Assembly (NCBI GenBank): GCA_039192515.1
Contig: JBCCXA010000006.1
Location: 56,715 to 120,714 of the forward strand
Length of the DNA stretch: 64,000 bases
Direction: 5' to 3'
From: Verrucomicrobiota bacterium
GTDB lineage: Bacteria > Verrucomicrobiota > Verrucomicrobiia > Methylacidiphilales > JBCCWR01
Translations under genes and position numbers: made by a program
Part shown: one piece after another, positions 47,141-56,232 of the stretch
How positions within the stretch are numbered: the first letter of the stretch is position 1
Layout of the letters: each line of letters opens with the position of its first letter
Notes under the pieces: generated by a model
Database searches by the model: none
The model's input: only the letters and a program-made list of their open reading frames with translations
What the model was told of the DNA's origin: nothing

Positions 47141-47933
47141 CAAAACCGCCTTAGGGTATTTGCGATATTTATCACAAGGGTTCTTTTATTTTTTTTTGCT
47201 AAACCTGAGCGATCCTTGTGAGGCTAGACAAACAGATTCTTTTACGATCCCAGAGACGAGTAAGCAGCTCATTGTAGTGATTCCAGATCATTGGAAGTCC
47301 ACTTACGGGTTCCTTCAACGTTGGGAGAGAAAGGATGATGGAGTGTGGAAACAAATTACTCTGGATAATCAAGATAAGAGGTTCATGGTGAGGCTGGCCA
47401 ATAGAGGGTTGGCTTGGGGTATCGGCCTAAATCCTTTGCCATCTGAGGAAGGGAGAAAAAAGGAAGGGGATGTTAAGGCGCCTGCTGGGGTGTTTGAAAT
47501 TGGTGATGCCTATGGCTATGCCAAGGAAATTCAGAAAAATGATAGTCTCAAATATCATCAAGTAACGGAAAGCGATCTATGGGTAGAGGATTCCGAATCA
47601 CCTTATTATAACCAGCACTTAACTTTAGAGGGGCGTGGCCCTGAAACCGAATGGGAACGAAAGCAGCAGATGCGTATGAATGATTCGGTGCACAGTTTAA
47701 AACTTTTTATCAAACATAACCCAGCTCCTTATGCTATCCCGGGAGCGGGCAGTGCTATCTTTTTTCATATATGGAGGGATGAAGGTGGAAAGAATACGTA
47801 CGGGTGCACTACTATGTCAGAAAAGAACTTGAAAAAATTGATTGCATGGGTTGATCCGACTAAAAATCCTCTTTATGTCTTGTTGCCTAGAGAGGCTTAT
47901 AGAAAGTATCAGAATAAGTGGAAGCTTCCTTAA
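47133..47933 (+). CDS. L,D-transpeptidase (YkuD)-like periplasmic protein
   Basis: A 266-residue protein with an N-terminal signal (about 10-30). The catalytic region has AIFFHIWRDEGGKNTYGCTT, where His and Cys correspond to the YkuD His and nucleophilic Cys, with TMSEKNLKKLIAWVDPTKNP following. TKQLIVVIPDHWKSTYGFLQ resembles the beginning of such domains. It would cross-link peptidoglycan 3-3 or attach proteins to it, or it could be a dipeptidase-like relative. It overlaps the rhomboid-like gene upstream and nearly abuts the serine hydrolase downstream. Confidence 0.75.
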   Translation: MIDKTALGYLRYLSQGFFYFFLLNLSDPCEARQTDSFTIPETSKQLIVVIPDHWKSTYGFLQRWERKDDGVWKQITLDNQDKRFMVRLANRGLAWGIGLNPLPSEEGRKKEGDVKAPAGVFEIGDAYGYAKEIQKNDSLKYHQVTESDLWVEDSESPYYNQHLTLEGRGPETEWERKQQMRMNDSVHSLKLFIKHNPAPYAIPGAGSAIFFHIWRDEGGKNTYGCTTMSEKNLKKLIAWVDPTKNPLYVLLPREAYRKYQNKWKLP

Positions 47934-47950
47934 AGGCTATTTCAAAAATC

Positions 47951-49084
47951 ATGGAACTGAAAATATCTCAAGAACTGATTAGGCAAGGCATTGAAGAAGG
48001 CCATCACATTGGTGCACAGCTCAGTGTGGCCGTCGGTAAGAGTAGCGAAAGGATCGAGGCAAATTTCAGCTTCGGTGAGGCCAATAAGGGAGTCCCGATG
48101 GTTCATGATAGCCTTTGTTTATGGATGTCTAGCAGTAAGCCTATAGGAGCCGTCGCTATGGCACAACTTTGGGAAAGGGATTTGTTTTCTTTGGATGATG
48201 AAGTAGCAAAATATTGGCCAGAATTCGGACAGAATGGAAAAGAATCCATTACCATACGGCAGTTGCTCACGCATACCGGGGGGTTTCGTCTAGCAGATCA
48301 AGCGATCCATTGCCCAAATATGAAGGAAGCGTTGGAGCAAGTGGCTGCTGCACCTAAAGAGCCTCGCTGGCAATCAGGCAGAAAAGCAGGTTATCATACC
48401 TCGGGCAGTTGGATGGCTCTTGGAGAGATTGTTCATCGTCTAGATGGACGCCCCTACCAACAATACGTTCGAGAGGAAATCTTTAAACCTTTGGGAATGA
48501 AAAATTGCTGGATCGGGGTGCCAGAAGAACAGATTAATAGATACGGTGATCAGATGGCTGTGATGCATGTAACTGCCAATGGCAAGTGTGAACCACATGA
48601 TAAGCTAGAAAGGAGCTGGGAAATTTCGTTGCCCAAGCCCGGCAGTCATGGAAGGGGACCTGCCCGTGAATTAAGATTGTTTTATGATATGTTGATACAG
48701 GGAGGTAGATTAGGAGATGCAAGAATATTAGAGCCAACAACAGTTGAGGCTATTACAGCAGCTCATCGTATAGGTATGATAGATCATACTTTTCGTTATA
48801 AGATTGATATGGGTTTAGGTTTTATAAGGCAATCCATTCATTATGGCGAGCTCGATGTGGCCTACGGGTTTGGTGCTTATGCTTCGGGGAGAACTTTTGG
48901 ACATGGAGGTGCTGAATCTTCTTTGGGCTTTGCGGATCCGGATTTTGATCTGACAGGTGTATTTCTGTTTAATGGTATGGCTGGTGATGCAGTTCATCAA
49001 AAAAGGGCAAGAACACTCATAGAAGCTATTTATAAGGATTTAGAGCTGGTTCAAGAAGATGGCTTAGCAGCCTACTCCATTTAG
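47951..49084 (+). CDS. Beta-lactamase-fold serine hydrolase
   Basis: A protein of 377 residues (from ATG 47951) of the class C beta-lactamase/DD-peptidase/EstB fold. The SxxK nucleophile is SSSK in LWMSSSKPIGAV, the second motif Tyr is in YHTSGSW, and HGGAESSLGF stands in for the third HTG/KTG motif. No export signal is visible, which favours an esterase or cytoplasmic amidase over a wall enzyme. The frame could begin at GTG 47918, overlapping the previous gene by 16 bases; neither start has a good ribosome-binding site. Confidence 0.8.
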   Translation: MELKISQELIRQGIEEGHHIGAQLSVAVGKSSERIEANFSFGEANKGVPMVHDSLCLWMSSSKPIGAVAMAQLWERDLFSLDDEVAKYWPEFGQNGKESITIRQLLTHTGGFRLADQAIHCPNMKEALEQVAAAPKEPRWQSGRKAGYHTSGSWMALGEIVHRLDGRPYQQYVREEIFKPLGMKNCWIGVPEEQINRYGDQMAVMHVTANGKCEPHDKLERSWEISLPKPGSHGRGPARELRLFYDMLIQGGRLGDARILEPTTVEAITAAHRIGMIDHTFRYKIDMGLGFIRQSIHYGELDVAYGFGAYASGRTFGHGGAESSLGFADPDFDLTGVFLFNGMAGDAVHQKRARTLIEAIYKDLELVQEDGLAAYSI

Positions 49085-49117
49085 TATGTTGCGATACGAT
49101 CTTGTTCTAATCAAGAG

Positions 49118-50218
49118 ATGGAAATGAGCACAACTTGGCTAGAGGTGAAAGTTCCAGGCCGAGTTGAGTTATTAGGTAATCATACCGATTACAATCAGGG
49201 ATTAGTTATCTCTATGGCAGTTGATCGGTATACGATAATGCGCAGTCGTTTGAGAGAAGATCATATCCTACGCCTGCGCTCGCTAAACTTAGAAGAAACT
49301 TGGCAGGGTAGCCTTAATAACCTCGTCCCACAGAAGGAACAGCACTGGGTCAATTATGTGGTGGGAGTGCTAGCGGCGTTGAAGGAAAGGGAGGTCGAGA
49401 TTTTGGGTATGGATATGGAAATCGAAAGTTCCATTCCCCTAGGATTTGGCTTGAGTAGCAGTGCGGCACTAGAGGTGGCATCACTCTTAACCTGTAAGCA
49501 ATATCATAGCCTTGACCAAGAACCACTTGAGATGGCTAAAATGTGTCAATGGGCGGAAAATCAATTTGCGGGAGTATCTTGTGGGTTGATGGATCAAATT
49601 TCTGTTCTTATAAGCCAGAGAGGAAGTGTTAACAAAATTGACTTGCAATCTTTAGGCTATGAAAATCTTCCATTTAGCAAGGCTTTCTGTTTTCTTGTTG
49701 TTGATTCTGAAACGAGACATCAATTGGTGGACGGAGAGTACTCTAATAGAAGAGAAGTATGTGAAAGTGCTGCTAAGAAACTGGACGTTGCCTATTTAAG
49801 AGAAGTTCAGGTTGATCATCTAGATGATCGAAAATTTGACTTGAGTCTAGAAGAGCATAAGAGAGCTCTCCATGTTGTAACTGAAAATGAACGTGTGCAA
49901 AAAGCATGTCAGGCGCTACAAGAAGGTGCTATGGAGCGACTCGGTCAGCTAATGTTCGAGTCTCATGAAAGCTCAAAGAATAATTTTGAAAACAGTTGTC
50001 GTGAACTCGATGAACTTGTTGATTTTGCAAGCAGACATAAAGCGTGCCTGGGTGCTCGATTAACCGGTGGAGGTTTTGGTGGTGCGGTGGTTCATTTGCT
50101 CGAGAGAAGTAAAAAAGATTTTTACCAAAATGACCTCACTAGCTTCTTCTCTAAAAAATTCGGTAGGCCACCAAAAATCATCGAAGTGAATCCAGTTGCT
50201 GGCGCTTTAAATATCTAG
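49118..50218 (+). CDS. galK: Galactokinase
   Basis: A 366-residue GHMP kinase that phosphorylates galactose at C1 using ATP, in the Leloir pathway. The galactokinase signature GRVELLGNHTDYNQGLVISM is at about residues 12-31, the ATP loop IPLGFGLSSSAALEVA at about 110-125 and the third motif LTGGGFGGAVVHLL at about 313-326. The usual Glu of the first motif (GEHTDY) is Asn here (GNHTDY). No galT or galE is adjacent. Confidence 0.9.
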   Translation: MEMSTTWLEVKVPGRVELLGNHTDYNQGLVISMAVDRYTIMRSRLREDHILRLRSLNLEETWQGSLNNLVPQKEQHWVNYVVGVLAALKEREVEILGMDMEIESSIPLGFGLSSSAALEVASLLTCKQYHSLDQEPLEMAKMCQWAENQFAGVSCGLMDQISVLISQRGSVNKIDLQSLGYENLPFSKAFCFLVVDSETRHQLVDGEYSNRREVCESAAKKLDVAYLREVQVDHLDDRKFDLSLEEHKRALHVVTENERVQKACQALQEGAMERLGQLMFESHESSKNNFENSCRELDELVDFASRHKACLGARLTGGGFGGAVVHLLERSKKDFYQNDLTSFFSKKFGRPPKIIEVNPVAGALNI

Positions 50219-50331
50219 ATGCTCCAAAAAGGAATGACAAAGGTTTTATTTTGCATCGTCATAAATAAGACCTTAGTCTCTAATTTTCATAGTTGGAGAC
50301 ATGACATAGTGTGAGTGATAGAGGGTTTTGA

Positions 50332-51306
50332 GTGCAGACTGATATTGAGAAAGCGTGTGGCAGTTTAGAGAAAGTTCGATCTGAAATAGGGAAAATTGTT
50401 GTCGGCCAACAAGAATTGATCGAGCGTCTCTTGCTCAGTCTACTATGCAATGGGCATGTGCTGATAGAAGGAGTGCCAGGGGTTGCCAAGACGCTTACCG
50501 TGAATACCATGGCGCATACTTTAACGGCTTCATTCAGCCGTATTCAATTTACTCCTGATCTGTTGCCTAGTGACCTAACGGGAACGCTACTTTATGATCC
50601 CTCCAACCATACGTTTAGTCCTGAGAAAGGCCCTGTTTTTGCAAATATAGTCTTAGCTGATGAGATTAACCGAGCCCCTGCGAAGGTTCAGAGTGCATTA
50701 CTGGAAGCTATGCAGGAGAAACAGGTTACCCTTGGCAAAGAGAGCTTTGCTCTGCCACACCCATTTCTTGTTCTGGCTACACAAAACCCAATCGAGCAAG
50801 AAGGTACTTATTCTCTTCCTGAAGCACAAGTGGACCGCTTCTTATTTAAGCTTAAGGTTGGATACCCCACAATGGAAGATGAGCATGAGATTATGAGGCG
50901 TATGGCCAAGTCTGCCCCAAATCTTAGCTCAGAATCGGTCATAACATTAGAAGAAATACTTGAGATTCGAGCTTTAATCGACCAGCTCTATATTGATGAA
51001 AAAGTGGAAAGATATATCCTACGCCTAGTCGATGCAACTCGCGAACCTCAGAAATATGGATTAGAAGATATTAATTCGTATATTCGATTTGGTGCGTCAC
51101 CCAGAGCGACTATCTATTTTTCATTAGCAGCTAGAGGAACAGCATTACTTGAAAAGCGTGATTATGTTGTACCTCAAGATGTGAAGGATGTCGCTCATGA
51201 TATCTTGAGACACCGCTTAGCAATCTCGTACCGAGCAGAGGCTGAAGGACTAAATTCAGATGATCTAATTGATGAGATACTGGCAAAAGTTCCAGTTCAA
51301 AATTGA
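50332..51306 (+). CDS. MoxR-family AAA+ ATPase
   Basis: A 324-residue ATPase, the usual leader of Bat/VWA operons. Walker A GVPGVAKT (47-54), Walker B IVLADE (107-112), sensor 1 ATQNPIEQEGTYSLPEAQ and sensor 2 region SPRATIYFSLAARG are present. It likely acts as a chaperone for the VWA proteins downstream. GTG 50332 has GAGGG 6 bases upstream. The stop overlaps the next gene's ATG (TGATG). Confidence 0.93.
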   Translation: MQTDIEKACGSLEKVRSEIGKIVVGQQELIERLLLSLLCNGHVLIEGVPGVAKTLTVNTMAHTLTASFSRIQFTPDLLPSDLTGTLLYDPSNHTFSPEKGPVFANIVLADEINRAPAKVQSALLEAMQEKQVTLGKESFALPHPFLVLATQNPIEQEGTYSLPEAQVDRFLFKLKVGYPTMEDEHEIMRRMAKSAPNLSSESVITLEEILEIRALIDQLYIDEKVERYILRLVDATREPQKYGLEDINSYIRFGASPRATIYFSLAARGTALLEKRDYVVPQDVKDVAHDILRHRLAISYRAEAEGLNSDDLIDEILAKVPVQN

Positions 51307-52208
51307 TGTTGCCCAGCATAGATAGCCAATTATGTGATTTAGATACTAGGTGTCGCTATGCAGTTGAACATTTCCTAGCTGGAGAATATCGAAGTGTTTT
51401 TAAAGGGCGGGGAATTGAGTTTGAAGATGTTCGGGAGTATATCCCTGGAGATGATGTTCGCAGTATTGATTGGAAAGTTACAGCACGCACAGGCGTACCT
51501 CATATCAAGCGTTACATCGAAGAACGTGAACAGATTTTTTATTTATTAGTGGATGCTTCGTCTTCCATGAAGTGTGGTTATCGTCCTGGTGAAATCAGTA
51601 GGTGGTGGACATTGGTAGAGTTGAGTTTTTTATTAGCAATGGCTGCAGTGAAAAATAATGATCGAATCGGGTTGATACTATTTTCTAATGAAGTGAAGCG
51701 CATTATTCCTCCTAGTAAAGGGAGGCAGCATGTCATGTCACTGATGGACGTCTTAATTAAGGAGGGTGAAGCACAAGAAGGTGGTGAGCAAACAAATTTT
51801 AACGCAGCTTTAAGATCCTTTGCCCATTTGGCAAATAAGAGATCGTTAGCAGTTGTTTTGTCAGATTTTTTTGTGATGAATTATGAAGAAGAACTCAAAG
51901 CGTTGGCTTATCGTCACGATGTTATAGCAGGCTGTATTTCAAGGCCGAATGAAGTGACTAGCTCAACGTCTGGCTTAGTCAGAATGATTGATTCTGAAAG
52001 CAGAAAGATGAGAGTGGTAGATTTTGGTGCAACAGATCAGTCAGGTGTTCAAGAATTAGCAAAGAGGAGACTAAGTGATCTAAGAGATTTGATGCTGGAA
52101 TGTCGTGCAGATTTTTTTGAATGTTTGGCAGGTGCTGATTGTGTTAGTGTGTTAAGTGACTTCTTTAAATCAAGATTAAGAAGATTAGCTGATGAGACAG
52201 GAGGTTAG
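51306..52208 (+). CDS. DUF58 protein (VWA-related)
   Basis: A 300-residue cytoplasmic protein. GEYRSVFKGRGIEFEDVREY followed by IPGDDVRSIDWKVTARTG is the DUF58 signature, and DASSSM a VWA-like MIDAS (DxSxS). It sits between the MoxR ATPase and the Bat membrane proteins, as in Bacteroides and Leptospira aerotolerance loci. ATG 51306 shares bases with the moxR stop. No export signal. Confidence 0.92.
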   Translation: MLPSIDSQLCDLDTRCRYAVEHFLAGEYRSVFKGRGIEFEDVREYIPGDDVRSIDWKVTARTGVPHIKRYIEEREQIFYLLVDASSSMKCGYRPGEISRWWTLVELSFLLAMAAVKNNDRIGLILFSNEVKRIIPPSKGRQHVMSLMDVLIKEGEAQEGGEQTNFNAALRSFAHLANKRSLAVVLSDFFVMNYEEELKALAYRHDVIAGCISRPNEVTSSTSGLVRMIDSESRKMRVVDFGATDQSGVQELAKRRLSDLRDLMLECRADFFECLAGADCVSVLSDFFKSRLRRLADETGG

Positions 52209-52211
52209 TCA

Positions 52212-53015
52212 ATGTTTCGTTTGTCTTTTCTCATTTTATTGCTCTTAAATTCTACCTCAGCAAAAGTTCTTTCAGAAGGGCTCATGGCTGATGTTTCGCA
52301 AATTGAGTTTAAGGTGACTCCAGATAAAATTCTGCCAGGCAAGGTCTTTCATCTTGAAGTGAAGATAGTAGCTGAGACATACCCTCAGCTAGAATTTGCA
52401 TGGGAGGATGTAGATGGGATTTTGCTACTAGGTGAAGAACAACATCCTGTGGATTACTCTATAAATATTGGATATAAGGCAGGGCATACGTGGATACTTC
52501 AAGCAATAAAACCCGGCTTCATTGATTTTTCCAGCATTCAGTCCAAGCTTACTCTACAAGGTAGGACTTATGAAAATAGGCTCAAATTTCCGGGACTAGA
52601 GATTGGATCTTTTCAACTATCTGAATCTAATGATCGACTAGAAGCATGGGACCCGAGTTTCATGGAAAGTCAAAATACGGACATTTCCTATTGGTTTATT
52701 ATGAGTTGTGCCTTTTTGATAATAGCAGGTTTCCTATGGATCTTCTATCAATGTAAGCAGTTGAATAAGCAAGTGCTACCTGAGTCGTTCTCCGATTCGC
52801 GCATGTCACTTCAAAATAAAATCCTAGAGGCCATGCACATGGGTGAATGGCCCGTTAAGGAAATAGAGAAATTCTTCCTGCTTTACGGGGAAAAATATGA
52901 TCAACAGGGTAGAAGCTTATTTCAAAAAATACTATATTCTAATCATGAAGTGAGTTCACTTGATGGTAAACAATTAAGTCATTTGCTGAAAAATTCAGGA
53001 AAGACAGTTTCATGA
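52212..53015 (+). CDS. Bat-operon membrane protein (BatD/DUF4381-like)
   Basis: A 267-residue protein with a signal peptide (about 1-17), a beta-rich periplasmic domain to about residue 150, one membrane helix (about 160-178) and a cytoplasmic tail. The layout and position match the short Bat-operon protein often annotated DUF4381 or as a truncated BatD. The sequence itself is not conserved enough for a firm family call. It starts three bases after DUF58 and its end overlaps batA by four bases. Confidence 0.7.
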   Translation: MFRLSFLILLLLNSTSAKVLSEGLMADVSQIEFKVTPDKILPGKVFHLEVKIVAETYPQLEFAWEDVDGILLLGEEQHPVDYSINIGYKAGHTWILQAIKPGFIDFSSIQSKLTLQGRTYENRLKFPGLEIGSFQLSESNDRLEAWDPSFMESQNTDISYWFIMSCAFLIIAGFLWIFYQCKQLNKQVLPESFSDSRMSLQNKILEAMHMGEWPVKEIEKFFLLYGEKYDQQGRSLFQKILYSNHEVSSLDGKQLSHLLKNSGKTVS

Positions 53016-54049
53016 TTTTGTTGTATCCCCTAGTCTTACTAGTGCTTATAGGATATTTTGCCTGGAAAGCGTTTGATAAGCGTATTGTTCATACCGATGC
53101 TCTTTCTGTGCCAGCGATTAGCGCCTGGCAGAAACTCTCAAAAGGTCGAGCTAATTATTTATGGGTGTTAAAAGTTCTTTGGTGGACAACTTTGGTTTTT
53201 TTGGTTTTTGCTCTATCTAGACCGCAAGCTCTATTTACTCAGTCAAAAAAGAACACTAAGGGTATCGCGATAAAAATTCTTGTAGATATTTCAAGTAGTA
53301 TGGATATGGCTATTGATCTACCGAATGGGACACGAGAGAGCCGTATGGAAGTAGCTAAAGAAATGGTAGAGCGTTTTATTATGGGGGACGGTCAGAACTT
53401 ATCAGGTAGGCAGCAAGATCTTATTGGTTTGATAACCTTTGCTCGCTATGCCGATACACGTAGTCCTCTTACCCTTGGGCATCAAGCCTTGGTAGACATC
53501 GTACAACGCTTGGAAGTGCAAAATCGTCCTAATGAGGACGGAACCGCATATGGAGATGCTTTAACATTAGCATGTGCCAGGTTAGAAAAGCTTTCGGAAC
53601 TGCAAGTAGAGCAAGGGGATGGATCAAAATCAGCTCCTGATATTGAAAGTAGAGTAGTTGTTCTTTTGACAGATGGGGAAAATAATTCTGGCAAGTATTT
53701 ACCTCAGGAAGCGTCAGCTTTTGCTCAAAAATGGAATTGTCGGGTTTACGTGATTAGCTTAGGAGACCAATTGTTAACGGATGAGAATGGAAAGAAAATT
53801 CCACCATCAGCGGCTGACCAGGTGTTAGAACATATTGCCAGTTCTACTGGTGGAGTTTTCAGGAAAGCTTCTGACTATGAATCTCTTTTATCCGTCTATG
53901 AAGAAATCGATGAGTTAGAGCGAACAAAGATTCGCATCCAAGAATATATAGCGCCTTCAGATTTGTTTTGGATTCCTCTATCGCTAGGGGTCATATCTTT
54001 ACTTAGTATGTTGCTGCTGGAATCGACTTGGTTAAGGGTGGCGCCATGA
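53012..54049 (+). CDS. batA: VWA-domain membrane protein BatA
   Basis: A 345-residue protein with two N-terminal helices (about 4-20 and 50-68), a periplasmic VWA domain with MIDAS DISSSMD (92-98), LLTDGENN and GTAYGDAL as the other metal-site loops, and a C-terminal helix (about 312-332). VWA proteins of Bat operons mediate protein contacts in the envelope, linked to oxidative-stress or aerotolerance phenotypes in other bacteria. It overlaps batB by four bases (ATGA). Confidence 0.9.
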   Translation: MILLYPLVLLVLIGYFAWKAFDKRIVHTDALSVPAISAWQKLSKGRANYLWVLKVLWWTTLVFLVFALSRPQALFTQSKKNTKGIAIKILVDISSSMDMAIDLPNGTRESRMEVAKEMVERFIMGDGQNLSGRQQDLIGLITFARYADTRSPLTLGHQALVDIVQRLEVQNRPNEDGTAYGDALTLACARLEKLSELQVEQGDGSKSAPDIESRVVVLLTDGENNSGKYLPQEASAFAQKWNCRVYVISLGDQLLTDENGKKIPPSAADQVLEHIASSTGGVFRKASDYESLLSVYEEIDELERTKIRIQEYIAPSDLFWIPLSLGVISLLSMLLLESTWLRVAP

Positions 54050-56226
54050 GTTGGATTGCTTTTCAATGGCCTTGGATGCTTCTGCTATTAGGTCTTCTGC
54101 CTTTTATTCGTATGCAAATGAAACGAGCAGAAGCTTTGAATCTTAAGACAATAAGGGCCCTGGAGAGCTCGATAAGTATCGATCAGCGTCGGCGAAGGCA
54201 TCGTCATAGAATATTGCTTTGGGCTTTGGTTTTCATGATTATAGCCCTCGCTAGACCTGGATATGCCCCCGAGAAAAAGTCTATTCAAAAATCTGGTAGG
54301 GATGTTGTGTTTTTATTAGATGTTTCTCGAAGTATGCTGGCAGAAGACTGCTACCCTTCAAGGTTAGAAGTTGCTAAGCAGGCGGTGCGAGATTGTTTAG
54401 GTTCTTTTTCCAATGATCGTGTAGGATTAGTGATTTATGCAGGGAGTAGTTCTATATTGTGCCCTCTAACAAGTGACTATGAGTTTTTGAAATACATGTT
54501 GGAACAAGCGCAGCCTAGATCAGTAGATTTTGGTGGAACACTCCTCTTATCTGCTGTGGAAAAAGTAGTAAGCCAGGTTTTTGATGTAAGTCGTGCCAGT
54601 TATCAAGATTTAATTCTTTTAACAGATGGCGAAGACCATGGTCCTGAAATGAAAAAGGTTGCCGAGGTATTTAATCAAACAAATGACTCACTGCTCATAG
54701 TAGGTTTAGGTGATCCATCAGTTGGATCTAAAATCCCCATTATCGATGATGAAGGTAATGAAAGCTTCTTAGAACATCAGGGAAGACCTGTTCTCACTCA
54801 ATTGCAAGAAAGGGGTTTACTGGAGTTGGAAAGGCTATCCAAGGGAAGTAAGTATGTTTCAGTAAAGACCTCCCCATTCCATTTGGGTGATATGTATCTT
54901 GATTTTGCGAAAGACAAGAAGCGTGATGGCGGGATAGGAAGTAATTTTGATATTGTTTATCAAGAAGCAGCATTTTTCTTTATCATCGTTTCTTTGATCT
55001 TACTGCTATGGGTTGAGTTTCTCTTTTTTGTGGGACAAGGTGATCAAAAATGGCTGTTGCTAAAGCAGAAGCTCGTGAAAAGAAGAACGCTTCTTGTTGC
55101 GCTCTTAGTTGTAAGTCAGAGTTGTTTCGCAGATGATAATAATTCTCCTTCGCTACTGTTTGAACGGGCAATGAAGTTGACGGCAGAAGGCAAGTATGAG
55201 GAGGCTCAAATGCTGTGGAATGAACTAGCGAACCATTCTGAGATGACCTCTTCAAAGCCGCAAGCTGTAATCGCTCTGAACTTAGCGCTTACGACTAAGA
55301 GGGAAATCAAAGAAATTGTTGATCAATCAAAAGAGGAACTTCTAGAAACGGCACTGATTAAATGTAATAAGGCAGAACAATATCTTTTACAGGCTGCTCG
55401 TTTAAGGCCTGATTACGCCCGGCCCGGTATGCAATTGCAAGAGTTAGACCGACTTAGACAAAACATTTATAATAAAATTGAAGAAAAAAAATCTGAAGAG
55501 GAGGAGGCTGACCAGGAGTTACAGCAGATAATTGAACTTCTCAGACAACTGAAAGACGACCAAAAGAATTTTCAAACGGAAGTGATTGAGAAAGGTAAAT
55601 TGAAGCAGCGCAGACAACGCAAAATTCCTAAAGAAATGAAACAAAGACTCATTGAATCAGTCCCTACAACAGGCCAAGTTGAGGCCTATGTTCTAAAGCA
55701 AGAAGCTTTGCACGAAAGAGGGGTAGATATGCACATTCGATTTCTGGAATTAGATAAAAAAATGAAAGCTATCACCTATGCACTACCATCTGAGTCTTTT
55801 GAAAGTATTCTGAATGAGCCTATCGCATTAATGAACAAAGCACTAGAAAGTCAAAAAAGGGCAGTTCAATTTCTTAATGAATTTAACACATGGTGGCCTG
55901 CAACCCAGCGTCAGGAAGATGCGGTAAGGCTTATGAATAAAATTCTTACGCTTTTCCCTCAACAGGATGGGGGATTTTCAGATCAATATAGTGATGATTG
56001 GGAAGAGGCCGAGGACTTTGAAGAGTGGGATGAGTCTGAAAGTGGTGATGCATCTAGTTTGTCCTCTAGGAGCGAAGGTCCGATGCAAAGTTTTACTGAA
56101 CTTCAAACTATGCCTGCGCCAAATTTTTCAGCGGAGGAAATCATGGCTCAAGAACTCGAGAATCAACAGTTTAGAGAAGAGGAACGTACCAAATCAAGTC
56201 TGGGTAAGGTTGAAAAAGATTGGTAA
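54046..56226 (+). CDS. batB: BatB-BatC fusion: VWA domain plus TPR tail
   Basis: A 726-residue protein from ATG 54046 (overlaps batA in ATGA). Two N-terminal helices (about 8-22, 56-70), VWA domain with MIDAS DVSRSM (92-97) and LLTDGEDHG, then a helix at about 310 and a second at about 338-352. The region after that carries TPR-like repeats (SLLFERAMKLTAEGKYEEAQ) and a long coiled-coil, and the C-terminus is acidic and low-complexity (WEEAEDFEEWDESESG). BatB and BatC are separate genes in Bacteroides; here they are joined. The longer start at 54028 is not used. Confidence 0.85.
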   Translation: MSWIAFQWPWMLLLLGLLPFIRMQMKRAEALNLKTIRALESSISIDQRRRRHRHRILLWALVFMIIALARPGYAPEKKSIQKSGRDVVFLLDVSRSMLAEDCYPSRLEVAKQAVRDCLGSFSNDRVGLVIYAGSSSILCPLTSDYEFLKYMLEQAQPRSVDFGGTLLLSAVEKVVSQVFDVSRASYQDLILLTDGEDHGPEMKKVAEVFNQTNDSLLIVGLGDPSVGSKIPIIDDEGNESFLEHQGRPVLTQLQERGLLELERLSKGSKYVSVKTSPFHLGDMYLDFAKDKKRDGGIGSNFDIVYQEAAFFFIIVSLILLLWVEFLFFVGQGDQKWLLLKQKLVKRRTLLVALLVVSQSCFADDNNSPSLLFERAMKLTAEGKYEEAQMLWNELANHSEMTSSKPQAVIALNLALTTKREIKEIVDQSKEELLETALIKCNKAEQYLLQAARLRPDYARPGMQLQELDRLRQNIYNKIEEKKSEEEEADQELQQIIELLRQLKDDQKNFQTEVIEKGKLKQRRQRKIPKEMKQRLIESVPTTGQVEAYVLKQEALHERGVDMHIRFLELDKKMKAITYALPSESFESILNEPIALMNKALESQKRAVQFLNEFNTWWPATQRQEDAVRLMNKILTLFPQQDGGFSDQYSDDWEEAEDFEEWDESESGDASSLSSRSEGPMQSFTELQTMPAPNFSAEEIMAQELENQQFREEERTKSSLGKVEKDW

Positions 56227-56232
56227 GTCTTT